Assembly (NCBI RefSeq): GCF_900106945.1
Contig: NZ_FNNE01000012.1
Location: 36,533 to 100,532 of the forward strand
DNA from: Marinobacter mobilis
GTDB taxonomy: Bacteria; Pseudomonadota; Gammaproteobacteria; Pseudomonadales; Oleiphilaceae
Length of the DNA: 64,000 bases
Direction: 5' to 3'
The position numbers and the translations under genes were made by a program. This document shows positions 1 to 7,657 of this stretch, one piece after another; the stretch's first letter is position 1; each line of letters begins with the position of its first letter. The notes below the pieces were generated by a model. It ran no database searches, had not been told where the DNA came from, and worked only from the letters and a program-made list of their open reading frames with translations.

Positions 1-809
1 TCAACACAAACATCGCCTCACTCAACGCACAAAACCAACTGGGCAAATCTCAGAACCTGGCCAACCAGGCTCTGGAGCGTCTGTCCTCCGGCCTGCGCAT
101 CAACTCTGCGAAGGACGATGCGGCTGGCCTCTCAATCTCTACCCGCTTTGAAGCTCAGATTCGCGGTCTGACTGTCGCTCAGCGTAACGCCAACGACGGT
201 ATCTCTATGATGCAGACTGCCGAAGGCGGTCTGAATGAGACCATCAACAACCTGCAGCGTATGCGTGAACTGGCGGTTCAGTCTGCTAACGGCTCCAACA
301 ACGTTGATGACCGTGCAGCTCTGGACGCTGAATTCCAGGAGCGCCTGTCTGAGATCGACCGTATTGCGAACCAGACTACCTTTAACGGCACCAACGTACT
401 GAACGCTGCTTCTACTGTTTCTATCCAGGTTGGGGCAAACGCCGGGGAAACAATTGACGTAGCATTTGCCGACATGCAGGCTGCAGCAATCGGGGTTGGT
501 GGTCAGGTTATTACTGGCGCCGACGCAACCGCGGCCAACGCGGCGATCGCTGCAATCGATACGGCTCTGGATGCTGTAAACTCCCAGCGCAGCCTCTTCG
601 GTGCCTCCCAGAACCGCTTTGAAAGCACCATTGCGAACCTGGGGACCTCTATCGAGAACCTGAGCGCTTCCAATAGCCGGATTGTTGACGCTGATTTCGC
701 AGCCGAATCCGCCAAGCTGTCCAAGGCTTCTGTTCTGCAGCAAGCGGGCATCTCGGTACTGGCTCAGGCCAATGCGCGTCCGCAACAGGTTCTGTCCCTC
801 CTGCAGTAA
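1..809 (+). CDS. fliC: Flagellin, 5'-truncated by the window edge
   Basis: Structural subunit of the flagellar filament, exported and assembled at the cell surface. The frame is open from base 3 and already reads NTNIASLNAQNQL, the conserved N-terminal D0 helix of flagellins, so only about five residues lie outside the window. The D1 signatures LERLSSGLRINSAKDDAAG and then RELAVQSANG follow, and the C-terminal D0/D1 helix ends in QQVLSLLQ. About 268 residues are visible. This is a short flagellin with a small variable centre (roughly residues 140-190), as in many marine gammaproteobacteria. flaG, fliD and fliS follow on the same strand, the usual filament-cap order. The internal ATG at 207 is not the start. 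Confidence 0.97.
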   Translation, partial: NTNIASLNAQNQLGKSQNLANQALERLSSGLRINSAKDDAAGLSISTRFEAQIRGLTVAQRNANDGISMMQTAEGGLNETINNLQRMRELAVQSANGSNNVDDRAALDAEFQERLSEIDRIANQTTFNGTNVLNAASTVSIQVGANAGETIDVAFADMQAAAIGVGGQVITGADATAANAAIAAIDTALDAVNSQRSLFGASQNRFESTIANLGTSIENLSASNSRIVDADFAAESAKLSKASVLQQAGISVLAQANARPQQVLSLLQ

Positions 810-828
810 TGAGGACGATGCGGTAATC

Positions 829-864
829 GCCGGCTTCTCCCGATGTTCAGGAGAAGCCGGCTTT
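829..864 (+). terminator. Rho-independent terminator after fliC
   Basis: A 12-bp perfect stem (GCCGGCTTCTCC pairing with GGAGAAGCCGGC) with a 9-base loop lies 20 bases after the flagellin stop. Only three T residues follow it directly, so termination may be partial and allow read-through into flaG. Confidence 0.75.
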
Positions 865-892
865 CTGCCGTAAGAGGATAGCGAGGTGAGCT

Positions 893-1321
893 ATGAACGA
901 CGTAAACCTGAATAGTCCGGATCTGAAGCTGGTTCGCTCTGGCGAACAGGCTTCTGCCCGGCCGTCTACGTCTCCTCAGGCTGAAAGTCGTGCGGTGAAT
1001 GCTGACTCAGTTGCTGTTGTTCCGAACGCCCAGATTGCACAATCAACGGCAGGGGAGTTATCCGCTGCCAGTCGTGCTGCTCAGGAACGTGAGCAGAGTG
1101 CGCAACTGGACAATGCAGTGACTCAGCTGAATGATTTCGTGCAGTCTGTTCAGCGCAACCTTCAGTTCGAGGTGGATTCCGAGAAGGGGCAGACCATTGT
1201 GAAGGTTGTGGATCAGCAGACTCAGGAAGTCATCCGTCAGATGCCTGATGAAGTTGCTGTCAGGTTGGCCGAAAAATTGCAGCAGGATGAACCGCTGAGC
1301 TTGTTCACGGTCAAAGTGTAA
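893..1321 (+). CDS. flaG: FlaG family flagellar protein
   Basis: Small flagellar accessory protein of 142 residues; in relatives it influences filament length. The first 60 residues are polar and low-complexity. The conserved FlaG domain is the C-terminal half (about residues 75-142): LNDFVQSVQRNLQFEVD, then the typical VKVVDQQTQEVIRQMPDE segment and a C-terminal helix. A GAGGTGAG Shine-Dalgarno sits 4-11 bases ahead of the ATG. It lies between fliC and fliD, the standard place for flaG in polar-flagellum clusters. The assignment rests on this C-terminal motif and the context. Confidence 0.92.
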   Translation: MNDVNLNSPDLKLVRSGEQASARPSTSPQAESRAVNADSVAVVPNAQIAQSTAGELSAASRAAQEREQSAQLDNAVTQLNDFVQSVQRNLQFEVDSEKGQTIVKVVDQQTQEVIRQMPDEVAVRLAEKLQQDEPLSLFTVKV

Positions 1322-1333
1322 GCGATTTTTCCT

Positions 1334-1357
1334 CGGCTTCGGCTTCGGCTTCGGCTT
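1334..1357. repeat. Short GGCTTC tandem repeat
   Basis: About four consecutive GGCTTC hexamers lie just after the flaG stop, inside the 212-bp flaG-fliD intergenic region. It may be a slippage-prone simple repeat. It is outside any coding region and has no evident function. Confidence 0.6.
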
Positions 1358-1465
1358 GGATCATCACGTTCAGTACCGCCGCTCCCGTATGGGGGCAGGC
1401 GGTGATCGTCGTTATGGGGCTGAATGGTCTCGTACAAATTGTTACAAAAGGGGAAGCTAAAGGGG

Positions 1466-1492
1466 CAAAGTTTTGCCGCTTTTGGCCGATAA
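1466..1492 (+). promoter_or_regulatory. FliA (sigma-28) promoter of fliD
   Basis: The sequence CAAAGTTT, an 11-base spacer, then GCCGATAA. This matches the enterobacterial sigma-28 consensus (TAAAGTTT-N11-GCCGATAA) at 15 of 16 positions. It ends 41 bases before the fliD ATG. Late flagellar class control of fliD-fliS by FliA is inferred from this match. Confidence 0.85.
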
Positions 1493-1533
1493 CCTAATCA
1501 GGATTGGAAAACCGCCTTTCAGGAGGCAGTGTT

Positions 1534-2937
1534 ATGGCATCGATATCATCGTTAGGCGCGGGTTCAGGCATATTCAGTGCTGACCTTGTCGATCAGCTGG
1601 TTGCAGCAGAGCGGGAGCCTACTGTCCAGCGTCTGAATCTGAAGCAGCAGCGCACCGAGGCCATGATCTCTGCTTACGGCGCTTTGCGCAGCGCCATAGA
1701 GGCACTCAAGGCGCCAATGGAAGCGCTGAGCTCGGCCGATGGACTCAAAGCGTTCACGGCGGTATCCAGTAATGAGTCGCTGGGCGTATCCATCAACGAG
1801 TCGGAAGTCAGTCGCGGAAACTACAGCATTAATGTGACTCAGTTGGCTCAGGCTCAGTCCCTGGCGTCCACCAGCTTTGCTGATAAAGACAGCACGGCGG
1901 TTGGTACGGGAACCCTGACCTTTAATGTAGGCGGGGTCAGCACCGACGTGGTTATCGATGGCAGTAACAATACTTTGCAGGGTGTTGCTGATGCCATCAA
2001 TGACGCAGGGGCGGGTGTCTCTGCTGGTGTTGTGGATACCGGCTCAGGATTTCGGCTCGTTATTTCTTCTGATGAAACGGGTCTTGATAATGCCGTTCAG
2101 ATATCCGTTGCGGATGATGATGGCAACAATACGGACGCCGCAGGGTTGTCGCAGTTTGTCTTTGATGGTGTGACGTCCAATATGGAGCAGACTGTTGAGG
2201 CAAAAGATGCCTTGCTGGAAATAAACGGCATCGCAATCAGTCGTGCCACGAATACCGTTGAAGACGTTGTGGCGGGGGTGACCTTTTCGATAGCCGAAAC
2301 GGGTACGTCAACCGTCCGCATTGAGCAGGATGCGGGTGCAGTAGCGGAGCGGGTCCAGGAATTCGTCGACAAATTTAACGCCCTCCAGGACGTTATCTCC
2401 AACGTTGCCGGTTTTAACTCGGCGACGGGGCAGGGGGCTATCCTGAGTGGAGACTCAACCATTCGGAATATACAGTCGAGTCTTCGGGGGCTGCTGACCA
2501 CCATTGTGCCTGGTATGGAAAACGGCGACGTTCGTATTCTTGGCGATGTTGGCATTACAACAGACCCTTCTACTGGCAAACTGGAATTTGACCAATCGGT
2601 ATTTAAGGAGCAACTTAAAGAGTATCCTGATCAGGTGACGATGCTGTTTGCCGAGCAGGATGGGGTTGAAGGCATTGCAGAGCGGGCCGTAAACCTTGTT
2701 ACCGATATTCTGGGCAGCGACAGTGCGCTGGCCAATCGTACGGATGGCCTTACTGATGTGCTGGACCGAATTCAGGATCAGCGCGATCAACTGGATCTGC
2801 GAATGGATTCGCTGCGGGAGCGACTTGTTCGCCAGTTTTCTGCGGCAGATTCTCTCATCGCCCAGTTAAACAGTACCGGCAGTTTTGTGGCTCAGCAGTT
2901 GGCTGCTTTGGCACCACAGAATAACCAGGATTCATAA
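1534..2937 (+). CDS. fliD: Flagellar hook-associated protein 2 (filament cap)
   Basis: Forms the cap at the filament tip that guides flagellin polymerisation. It has 467 residues from the ATG at 1534, within the normal range. The N-terminal domain (MASISSLGAGSGIFSADLVDQL, then AAEREP) is the characteristic FliD start, and the C-terminal coiled-coil ends LIAQLNSTGSFVAQQL. The start was chosen because AGGAGG lies seven bases before ATG 1534; an in-frame TTG at 1504 has no such site. A sigma-28 promoter lies directly upstream and fliS follows after 27 bases, so the two are probably co-transcribed. Confidence 0.97.
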   Translation: MASISSLGAGSGIFSADLVDQLVAAEREPTVQRLNLKQQRTEAMISAYGALRSAIEALKAPMEALSSADGLKAFTAVSSNESLGVSINESEVSRGNYSINVTQLAQAQSLASTSFADKDSTAVGTGTLTFNVGGVSTDVVIDGSNNTLQGVADAINDAGAGVSAGVVDTGSGFRLVISSDETGLDNAVQISVADDDGNNTDAAGLSQFVFDGVTSNMEQTVEAKDALLEINGIAISRATNTVEDVVAGVTFSIAETGTSTVRIEQDAGAVAERVQEFVDKFNALQDVISNVAGFNSATGQGAILSGDSTIRNIQSSLRGLLTTIVPGMENGDVRILGDVGITTDPSTGKLEFDQSVFKEQLKEYPDQVTMLFAEQDGVEGIAERAVNLVTDILGSDSALANRTDGLTDVLDRIQDQRDQLDLRMDSLRERLVRQFSAADSLIAQLNSTGSFVAQQLAALAPQNNQDS

Positions 2938-2964
2938 CGCCACCTGGCGATCAAGAGGTTTTGT

Positions 2965-3369
2965 ATGAACGGGTTGCAGCAATATCAGCGTATCAATACT
3001 CAAACTAGCATCACAGATGCCGATCCTCATCGCCTGATTCAGCTGCTCTACAACGGAGCGCTTGAGCGTATCAACATGGCGAAAGCACGAATGCAGGCTC
3101 AGGATATCGAGGGTAAAGGTAACCTGATCAGCAAGGCGATTGAGATCATCGGTGGCCTGCGAAGCTTTCTTGATTTCGAAAAGGGCGGAGACCTCGCCGT
3201 GCGCCTGGAGGGCCTCTATGACTACATGGAGCGAACCCTGTTTGAGGCGAACGTAAAGAATGATCCGGCCAAACTGGATGAGGTCGCAGCTCTTCTCCGC
3301 CAGATTAAGGAAGGCTGGGACGGCATACGTGAAGAAGTGGTCCAAGGTCCGAATCAGCAAACTGGTTGA
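2965..3369 (+). CDS. fliS: Flagellar export chaperone FliS
   Basis: Cytoplasmic chaperone that binds the flagellin C-terminus and prevents early polymerisation. At 134 residues it is a typical size. The start MNGLQQYQRINTQTSITDADPH and the following LIQLLYNGALERINMAK helix are the FliS signature, and DLAVRLEGLYDYMERTLFEAN is the conserved third helix. A purine-rich AAGAGGT lies upstream of the ATG. It follows fliD closely and probably shares its FliA promoter. No strong terminator was seen in the 197 bases before argG. Confidence 0.97.
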   Translation: MNGLQQYQRINTQTSITDADPHRLIQLLYNGALERINMAKARMQAQDIEGKGNLISKAIEIIGGLRSFLDFEKGGDLAVRLEGLYDYMERTLFEANVKNDPAKLDEVAALLRQIKEGWDGIREEVVQGPNQQTG

Positions 3370-3566
3370 GGGTCGTGTCCGGGGATGGATGTCAGATCTG
3401 TCCCCACACCCTCTGAACCCCGCCGAATTCCCGATTCCATCATAATCCCTCTCCCGGCCATCTAGCCGCCGAGCCTGTACTGCCGTACAATGACGCCCCT
3501 CGAATTTAATTGGATTGGGAGCAGGTTTTTGACCTGTGCCTGATTGTCGGAACACGGAGCAAGGGT

Positions 3567-4778
3567 ATGTCTGATATCAAAAAGGTAGTGCTGGCCTATT
3601 CCGGTGGCCTGGACACCTCCGTTATCGTTCGCTGGTTGCAGGACACCTACAACTGCGAAGTGGTCACTTTCACTGCCGATCTGGGGCAGGGTGAGGAAGT
3701 CGAGCCGGCCCGAGCCAAGGCCGAAGCGCTGGGTGTGAAGGAAATTTACATCGAAGACCTGCGCGAAGAGTTCGTGCGCGACTATGTCTTCCCGATGTTC
3801 CGTGCAAATACTGTTTACGAAGGTGAGTACCTGCTGGGTACCTCCATTGCCCGTCCGTTGATTGCCAAGCGCCTGGTGCAGATCGCGAATGAAACCGGCG
3901 CTGATGCGATTTCTCACGGAGCCACCGGTAAGGGTAACGATCAGGTGCGTTTCGAGCTGGGTGCGTACGCGCTGAAGCCGGGCGTTCATGTGATTGCGCC
4001 CTGGCGTGAGTGGGACCTGAACTCTCGCGAAAAGCTGCTGGCCTATTGCGAAGAGCGCAACATCCCGGTCGAAATGAAGAAGGGCAAGTCGCCGTACTCC
4101 ATGGATGCCAACCTGCTGCATATCTCTTATGAAGGTATGGTTCTGGAAGATCCGTGGGCTGAGGCGGAAGAAGATATGTGGCGCTGGAGCGTGGCTCCGG
4201 AAAATGCCCCGGATCAGCCGACCTACATTGAACTGACCTATGAGAAAGGCGATATCGTTGCCATCGACGGTCAGGCGATGAAGGCTCACGAAGTGCTGGC
4301 GCATCTGAACAAGGTCGGCGGCGACAACGGTATCGGTCGTATCGATATTGTCGAGAACCGTTACGTGGGTATGAAGTCGCGGGGCTGTTACGAAACGCCG
4401 GGTGGAACCATCATGCTGCGCGCCCATCGCGCCATCGAGTCCATTACCCTGGACCGCGAAGTGGCTCACCTGAAAGACAGCATCATGCCGCGCTACGCCG
4501 AAGTGATCTACAACGGTTACTGGTGGTCACCGGAGCGTGAAGCGCTGCAGGCGTTGATCGACCAGACCCAGGGCTACGTGAATGGCACCGTTCGTCTCAA
4601 GCTCTACAAGGGCAACGTGGACGTTGTTGGGCGCAAGTCTGACGATTCCCTGTTCGACGAGAAGATCGCCACCTTTGAAGAAGATCAGGGTGCCTACGAT
4701 CAGAAGGATGCGGCCGGCTTTATCAAGCTCAACGCCCTGCGTCTGCGCATTGCGGCAGGCAAGGGACGCAAGCTGTAA
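3567..4778 (+). CDS. argG: Argininosuccinate synthase
   Basis: Joins citrulline and aspartate with ATP to give argininosuccinate, the penultimate step of arginine synthesis, in the cytoplasm. It has 403 residues, the length of the common tetrameric class. The ATP-pyrophosphatase P-loop AYSGGLDTS is at residues 9-17. GATGKGNDQVRFE and SPYSMDANLLHISYEG are conserved substrate-binding stretches. The start at ATG 3567 (MSDIKKVVLAYSGG) is preferred over an in-frame upstream TTG at 3510 because the family begins here and GGAGC lies about six bases ahead. It is a single-gene unit with its own terminator. Confidence 0.98.
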   Translation: MSDIKKVVLAYSGGLDTSVIVRWLQDTYNCEVVTFTADLGQGEEVEPARAKAEALGVKEIYIEDLREEFVRDYVFPMFRANTVYEGEYLLGTSIARPLIAKRLVQIANETGADAISHGATGKGNDQVRFELGAYALKPGVHVIAPWREWDLNSREKLLAYCEERNIPVEMKKGKSPYSMDANLLHISYEGMVLEDPWAEAEEDMWRWSVAPENAPDQPTYIELTYEKGDIVAIDGQAMKAHEVLAHLNKVGGDNGIGRIDIVENRYVGMKSRGCYETPGGTIMLRAHRAIESITLDREVAHLKDSIMPRYAEVIYNGYWWSPEREALQALIDQTQGYVNGTVRLKLYKGNVDVVGRKSDDSLFDEKIATFEEDQGAYDQKDAAGFIKLNALRLRIAAGKGRKL

Positions 4779-4798
4779 CGACAGCCTGGTTGTCTGGA

Positions 4799-4830
4799 AA
4801 GGGTGTGGGCCTGGCTCGCACCCTTTTTTT
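4799..4830 (+). terminator. Rho-independent terminator after argG
   Basis: An AAGGGTG / CACCCTT stem is followed by a run of T residues, 20 bases after the argG stop. Confidence 0.85.
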
Positions 4831-4852
4831 GTGTCTTCAGGAAAGGCTGTCG

Positions 4853-4881
4853 CCCACAATGTTATAATATAACATTGTGGG
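4853..4881 (+). promoter_or_regulatory. Zur box (zinc-uptake regulator operator)
   Basis: A perfect palindrome of two 14-base arms, CCCACAATGTTATA and TATAACATTGTGGG, around a single central A. The core TGTTATAATATAACA matches the gammaproteobacterial Zur operator. It lies 56 bases before the GTG start of the CobW-type GTPase. Repression of that gene when zinc is sufficient is inferred. Confidence 0.9.
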
Positions 4882-4936
4882 GCGTCCTGATGGACGCAGG
4901 AGACAAATCCTTATTCAGCAGACGGAAAGGTAGCCC

Positions 4937-5932
4937 GTGAAACAACCCATTCCAACCAACCTGATTCTTGGTTTTCTCGGCGTTGGCAAGACCACTGCGA
5001 TTCTGGATTTACTGAAACATAAGCCGGACAACGAGACCTGGGCGGTACTGGTTAATGAATTTGGTGCGGTTGGTATCGACGGCGCCTTATTGGGCGGTCA
5101 GGGAGCGGTGGTTCGGGAGGTGCCGGGGGGCTGTATGTGTTGCGTTGCAGGCCTGCCCATGCAGATTGGCCTGAACCGGTTGATACATGAAGCCCAGCCC
5201 GATCGCCTGTTGATTGAGCCGACAGGGCTGGGGCATCCCACCCAAATCATCGATACCCTGACGAGTGAGCACTACGCAGAGGTCATCCGCATGGAGGCGG
5301 TGATTGGTCTGGTCGATCCCAGGCGCCTGGACGAGCCTCGGGTTATGGCGAACGAGCAATTTCAGGATCAGGTGGCGACAGCAGATGTACTGGTCGCGAA
5401 TAAAGCAGACGTGTGCAGCGCGTCGGAGCGGCAACGCTTCATGGCGTGGGCAGAGGCCTTGCAACCGGCTAAGCGGATCGTTGCGGTTACGGAGCAGGGA
5501 CGGCTTCAGCCAGGCTGGCTTGACGGCCCTCATCAGGCCCGCAGGGTGGAAGTGCCCGGGTCCCATGCCCATGTTCATTTGCATGAGCACGCCGGTAACG
5601 ATGTCCCGATCGCAGGCGACGTGCCTGAATCCGGCTGGCGTCTGGTCCGTCACTCAGGGCAGGGCCATGTCAGTATCGGCTGGCTGGTTGGATGTGATTA
5701 CACGTTCGACGACAGGGCGCTGCAGAATTTTGCCTGTGATTCCCGGTTTCGCCGCTTCAAAGCCGTGGTGAGAACACGTGTGGGGTGGCAGGCGATCAAC
5801 GTGGTTGATGGGGTTGTGTCCTCGCGGGCGGTGATGGCCCAGGCCTGCTCGCGCCTGGAAGCGATCAGTGAGCGCCCGTTGCTTTCCTCGGCGCTCGACG
5901 GCGAATTGAGGAGTCTGGTTGCCGAGGCATAA
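4937..5932 (+). CDS. CobW/COG0523 G3E GTPase, Zur-controlled zinc chaperone
   Basis: Probable metallochaperone GTPase acting in zinc starvation, 331 residues. Visible motifs are Walker A GFLGVGKT (residues 12-19), the COG0523 metal-binding GGCMCC with cysteines near 66-69, a guanine-specificity NKAD near 155 and a His-rich stretch HAHVHLHEHA near 215. The C-terminal CobW_C domain reads GHVSIGWL. The GTG start at 4937 is backed by GGAAAGG six bases ahead. The Zur box just upstream puts it in the zinc-responsive subfamily (YeiR/ZigA-like) rather than in cobalamin synthesis, and no cob genes are nearby. The exact client protein is unknown. Confidence 0.92.
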   Translation: MKQPIPTNLILGFLGVGKTTAILDLLKHKPDNETWAVLVNEFGAVGIDGALLGGQGAVVREVPGGCMCCVAGLPMQIGLNRLIHEAQPDRLLIEPTGLGHPTQIIDTLTSEHYAEVIRMEAVIGLVDPRRLDEPRVMANEQFQDQVATADVLVANKADVCSASERQRFMAWAEALQPAKRIVAVTEQGRLQPGWLDGPHQARRVEVPGSHAHVHLHEHAGNDVPIAGDVPESGWRLVRHSGQGHVSIGWLVGCDYTFDDRALQNFACDSRFRRFKAVVRTRVGWQAINVVDGVVSSRAVMAQACSRLEAISERPLLSSALDGELRSLVAEA

Positions 5933-6076
5933 AAAAGGCCAGCAACTTGCTGGCCTTAAAATAAGGAAAGAACAAAACTGTGCCTGAAACTCTGAATTCT
6001 GTGTGGAAGCCCGCCCATTTAGCGGCGGAGGGACTGCCTGACTCCTCCGCCATGGGGGGATACTGCTTGAATCCAC
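5931..6076 (-). ncRNA. Candidate small RNA, downstream copy of a tandem pair
   Basis: Predicted transcript of about 146 nt on the minus strand. It starts near 6076 after a promoter at 6083-6111 and ends at a terminator hairpin (5937-5955, GGCCAGC/GCTGGCC) whose U-tract corresponds to the A-run 5931-5936. It shares a nearly identical core of about 75 bases with the copy at 6171-6314: the 8-bp hairpin GGCGGAGG/CCTCCGCC (6024-6051) and flanking single-stranded parts. Several GGA motifs occur. No gene of convincing coding character occupies the segment. The family was not recognised; CsrA titration or mRNA pairing are both possible. Confidence 0.7.
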
Positions 6077-6082
6077 GATCCC

Positions 6083-6137
6083 AGAATAGGTCGTATGAAG
6101 GGGTATGTCTGTTCGTGATGTGTGTCCCAGTGTTACG
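6083..6137 (-). promoter_or_regulatory. Promoter and upstream element of downstream sRNA
   Basis: Read on the minus strand: -35 CAGACA (6106-6111), 17-base spacer, -10 TATTCT (6083-6088). Ten bases further upstream is an element whose plus strand reads GTGTCCCAGTGTTACG (6122-6137). The other copy has the same boxes, the same spacer length and the same distance to the upstream element, although the spacer sequence differs. That conservation suggests the boxes are functional. Confidence 0.6.
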
Positions 6138-6170
6138 GATTGTTTGAGTCGTTGTGTTTTCCAATCACAT

Positions 6171-6314
6171 AAAAAAGGCCGGCTTGTTAGCCGGCCAGTA
6201 AAGCAGAGAACACAACGTGCCTGAAACTCTGAATCCTTGGGTGGAAAGCCCGCCCATTTAGCGGCGGAGGGACTACCTGACTCCTCCGCCATGGGGGATA
6301 CTGCTTGAATCCAC
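6171..6314 (-). ncRNA. Candidate small RNA, upstream copy of a tandem pair
   Basis: Predicted transcript of about 144 nt on the minus strand, from near 6314 to a terminator hairpin (6177-6196, GGCCGGC/GCCGGCC) followed on that strand by six U residues. Its central hairpin (6263-6290) differs from the downstream copy by one loop base. The sequence beyond it (to about 6220) is also highly alike. The terminator stems are different sequences of the same shape, so termination rather than sequence has been kept. An in-frame peptide MAEESGSPSAAKWAGF can be read in both copies, but no ribosome binding site precedes it. Confidence 0.7.
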
Positions 6315-6320
6315 GATTAC

Positions 6321-6376
6321 AGAATAAGGCGTTTGCGCCTGACTGTCTGTTTAGGATCGGTGTCCGGGTGTTAACG
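6321..6376 (-). promoter_or_regulatory. Promoter and upstream element of upstream sRNA
   Basis: Minus strand: -35 CAGACA (6344-6349), 17-base spacer, -10 TATTCT (6321-6326). Ten bases beyond the -35 lies the plus-strand sequence GTGTCCGGGTGTTAACG (6360-6376), the counterpart of the element at 6122-6137. A shared transcription factor site is inferred. Confidence 0.6.
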
Positions 6377-6430
6377 CGTGTTTACTGATTGGTGAATAAA
6401 TATTGCTCAGGCAGTATCGCTCGACCCGCC

Positions 6431-7402
6431 TCAGGTGTTTTCGGTCACTGGCGGCTGTATTTCGGTGAACCGCCGGGTCTCATAGGCGTCCATCAAGCCT
6501 TCTACAGCGGTGCGCTCGACATCCTGTACCGAGGGTGTGCCATGTTCGGCGGCCGCCTTGCACAGCACCATGCCAGCTTCAACGGAGACATAGCCCACCG
6601 TGGTTTTCAGCGCCTTGTGATTGATGCCGTCGAAAATCCGGCGAAAGGTGGATGCGGTGCAGTGCTCGCTGTTGCTGAAGTGGGCAATGATGGCGTACTG
6701 GTTGTCGCCAACCCGGCACAGCGAATCCATGGGGCGAATAAGGTGGCTCAGCCGGCGGGAGATCCCGACGGCGAGTTCGCTCATGATGGTCGGGGAATGC
6801 TGACGCTTGAGTTCCTGCCAGTTACGAATACCGCACAGTACGTAGGCAGAAGCGCCACCACGGGATTCGGCCTGGCGCAGGCTTTTGCCAAGTCGTTCGC
6901 GGGCGTAGCGGTTATTGCAGAGGCCGGTTTCCAGATCAATGATATTGCTGGCCTCCAGTTCCCGGTTGTTTTCCATCAGCAGGGCATTGGCGCGCAACAG
7001 GGTATTCTGGCGATCGGCGATTCGGTCTGCGGCAAATACCCGAGGAATCAGCTGCTTGCTCATATCCGACTTGTAGATGAAGTCGTCAACACCGCGATCG
7101 AAGGCTTCGGCCAGCGCTTCGACGCTCTCCTTGGCGGTTAGCAGGATGATGTAGCTGTAATGGTTGTTCTGCTCGTCCTGCTGCCGAACCATGTCGGTCA
7201 GCTCCAGACCATCCATTTCTGGCATCAGCCAGTCGGCAATCAGCACGCTCACGGGACGCTCTTCCATCATTTTCAGTGCAGCGGGGGCATCGTTGGCTAC
7301 GCGGACATCCCGGTAACCCGCCGTGCGCAATGCTTTACTGACAATCATGCTGCTGAACTTGGCGTCATCGACTACGAGAATTGAAAGGTCAAGATTTGGC
7401 AT
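6431..7402 (-). CDS. Response regulator with degenerate GGDEF-like output domain
   Basis: Signalling protein of 323 residues. An N-terminal receiver domain (LSILVVDDAKF; phospho-acceptor Asp in the IADWLMPEMDG segment; conserved Lys in DFIYKSD) is followed by a diguanylate-cyclase-like domain from about residue 160 (DLETGLCNNRYARERL). The signature GGDEF loop reads VGDNQ, so cyclase activity is unlikely; it may bind GTP or a partner instead. The ATG at 7402 is chosen as start; an in-frame GTG 18 bases upstream is possible. It stands alone, with the sRNA pair downstream and yajQ divergent upstream. Confidence 0.85.
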   Translation of the reverse strand: MPNLDLSILVVDDAKFSSMIVSKALRTAGYRDVRVANDAPAALKMMEERPVSVLIADWLMPEMDGLELTDMVRQQDEQNNHYSYIILLTAKESVEALAEAFDRGVDDFIYKSDMSKQLIPRVFAADRIADRQNTLLRANALLMENNRELEASNIIDLETGLCNNRYARERLGKSLRQAESRGGASAYVLCGIRNWQELKRQHSPTIMSELAVGISRRLSHLIRPMDSLCRVGDNQYAIIAHFSNSEHCTASTFRRIFDGINHKALKTTVGYVSVEAGMVLCKAAAEHGTPSVQDVERTAVEGLMDAYETRRFTEIQPPVTENT

Positions 7403-7657
7403 TTTTAGACAACTGCTCACCAGTGGGTAGGGGGCAACCGGTCAATGTCAGATGCGATGGCGGCTCCGTCTTGGTATGCTTGCGGCCTCATGAGCGGGGC
7501 GCTTCCGGGAGCCCCTGATAGGATCTGGCAGGGGTTGCAAAAGAGGCCATTATAGCCAATGGTTGCAGCGGGTCTGTCGATTAATGTTAAACATGCGGAC
7601 TGAATGCCTGCGGAACCACTGGTACGTGACGGCCTCCGCATTTTGGGAGTTTCCACC

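Noticed and set aside
1334..1357. GGCTTC repeats as a CRISPR-like array
   Set aside because: Units are six bases with no spacers; it is a simple tandem repeat.
5654..6292. Minus-strand frame of 212 codons over the repeat region
   Set aside because: It crosses both terminators and the 3' part of the GTPase gene; no ribosome site. The repeated peptide MAEESGSPSAAKWAGF is better explained by duplication of an RNA gene.
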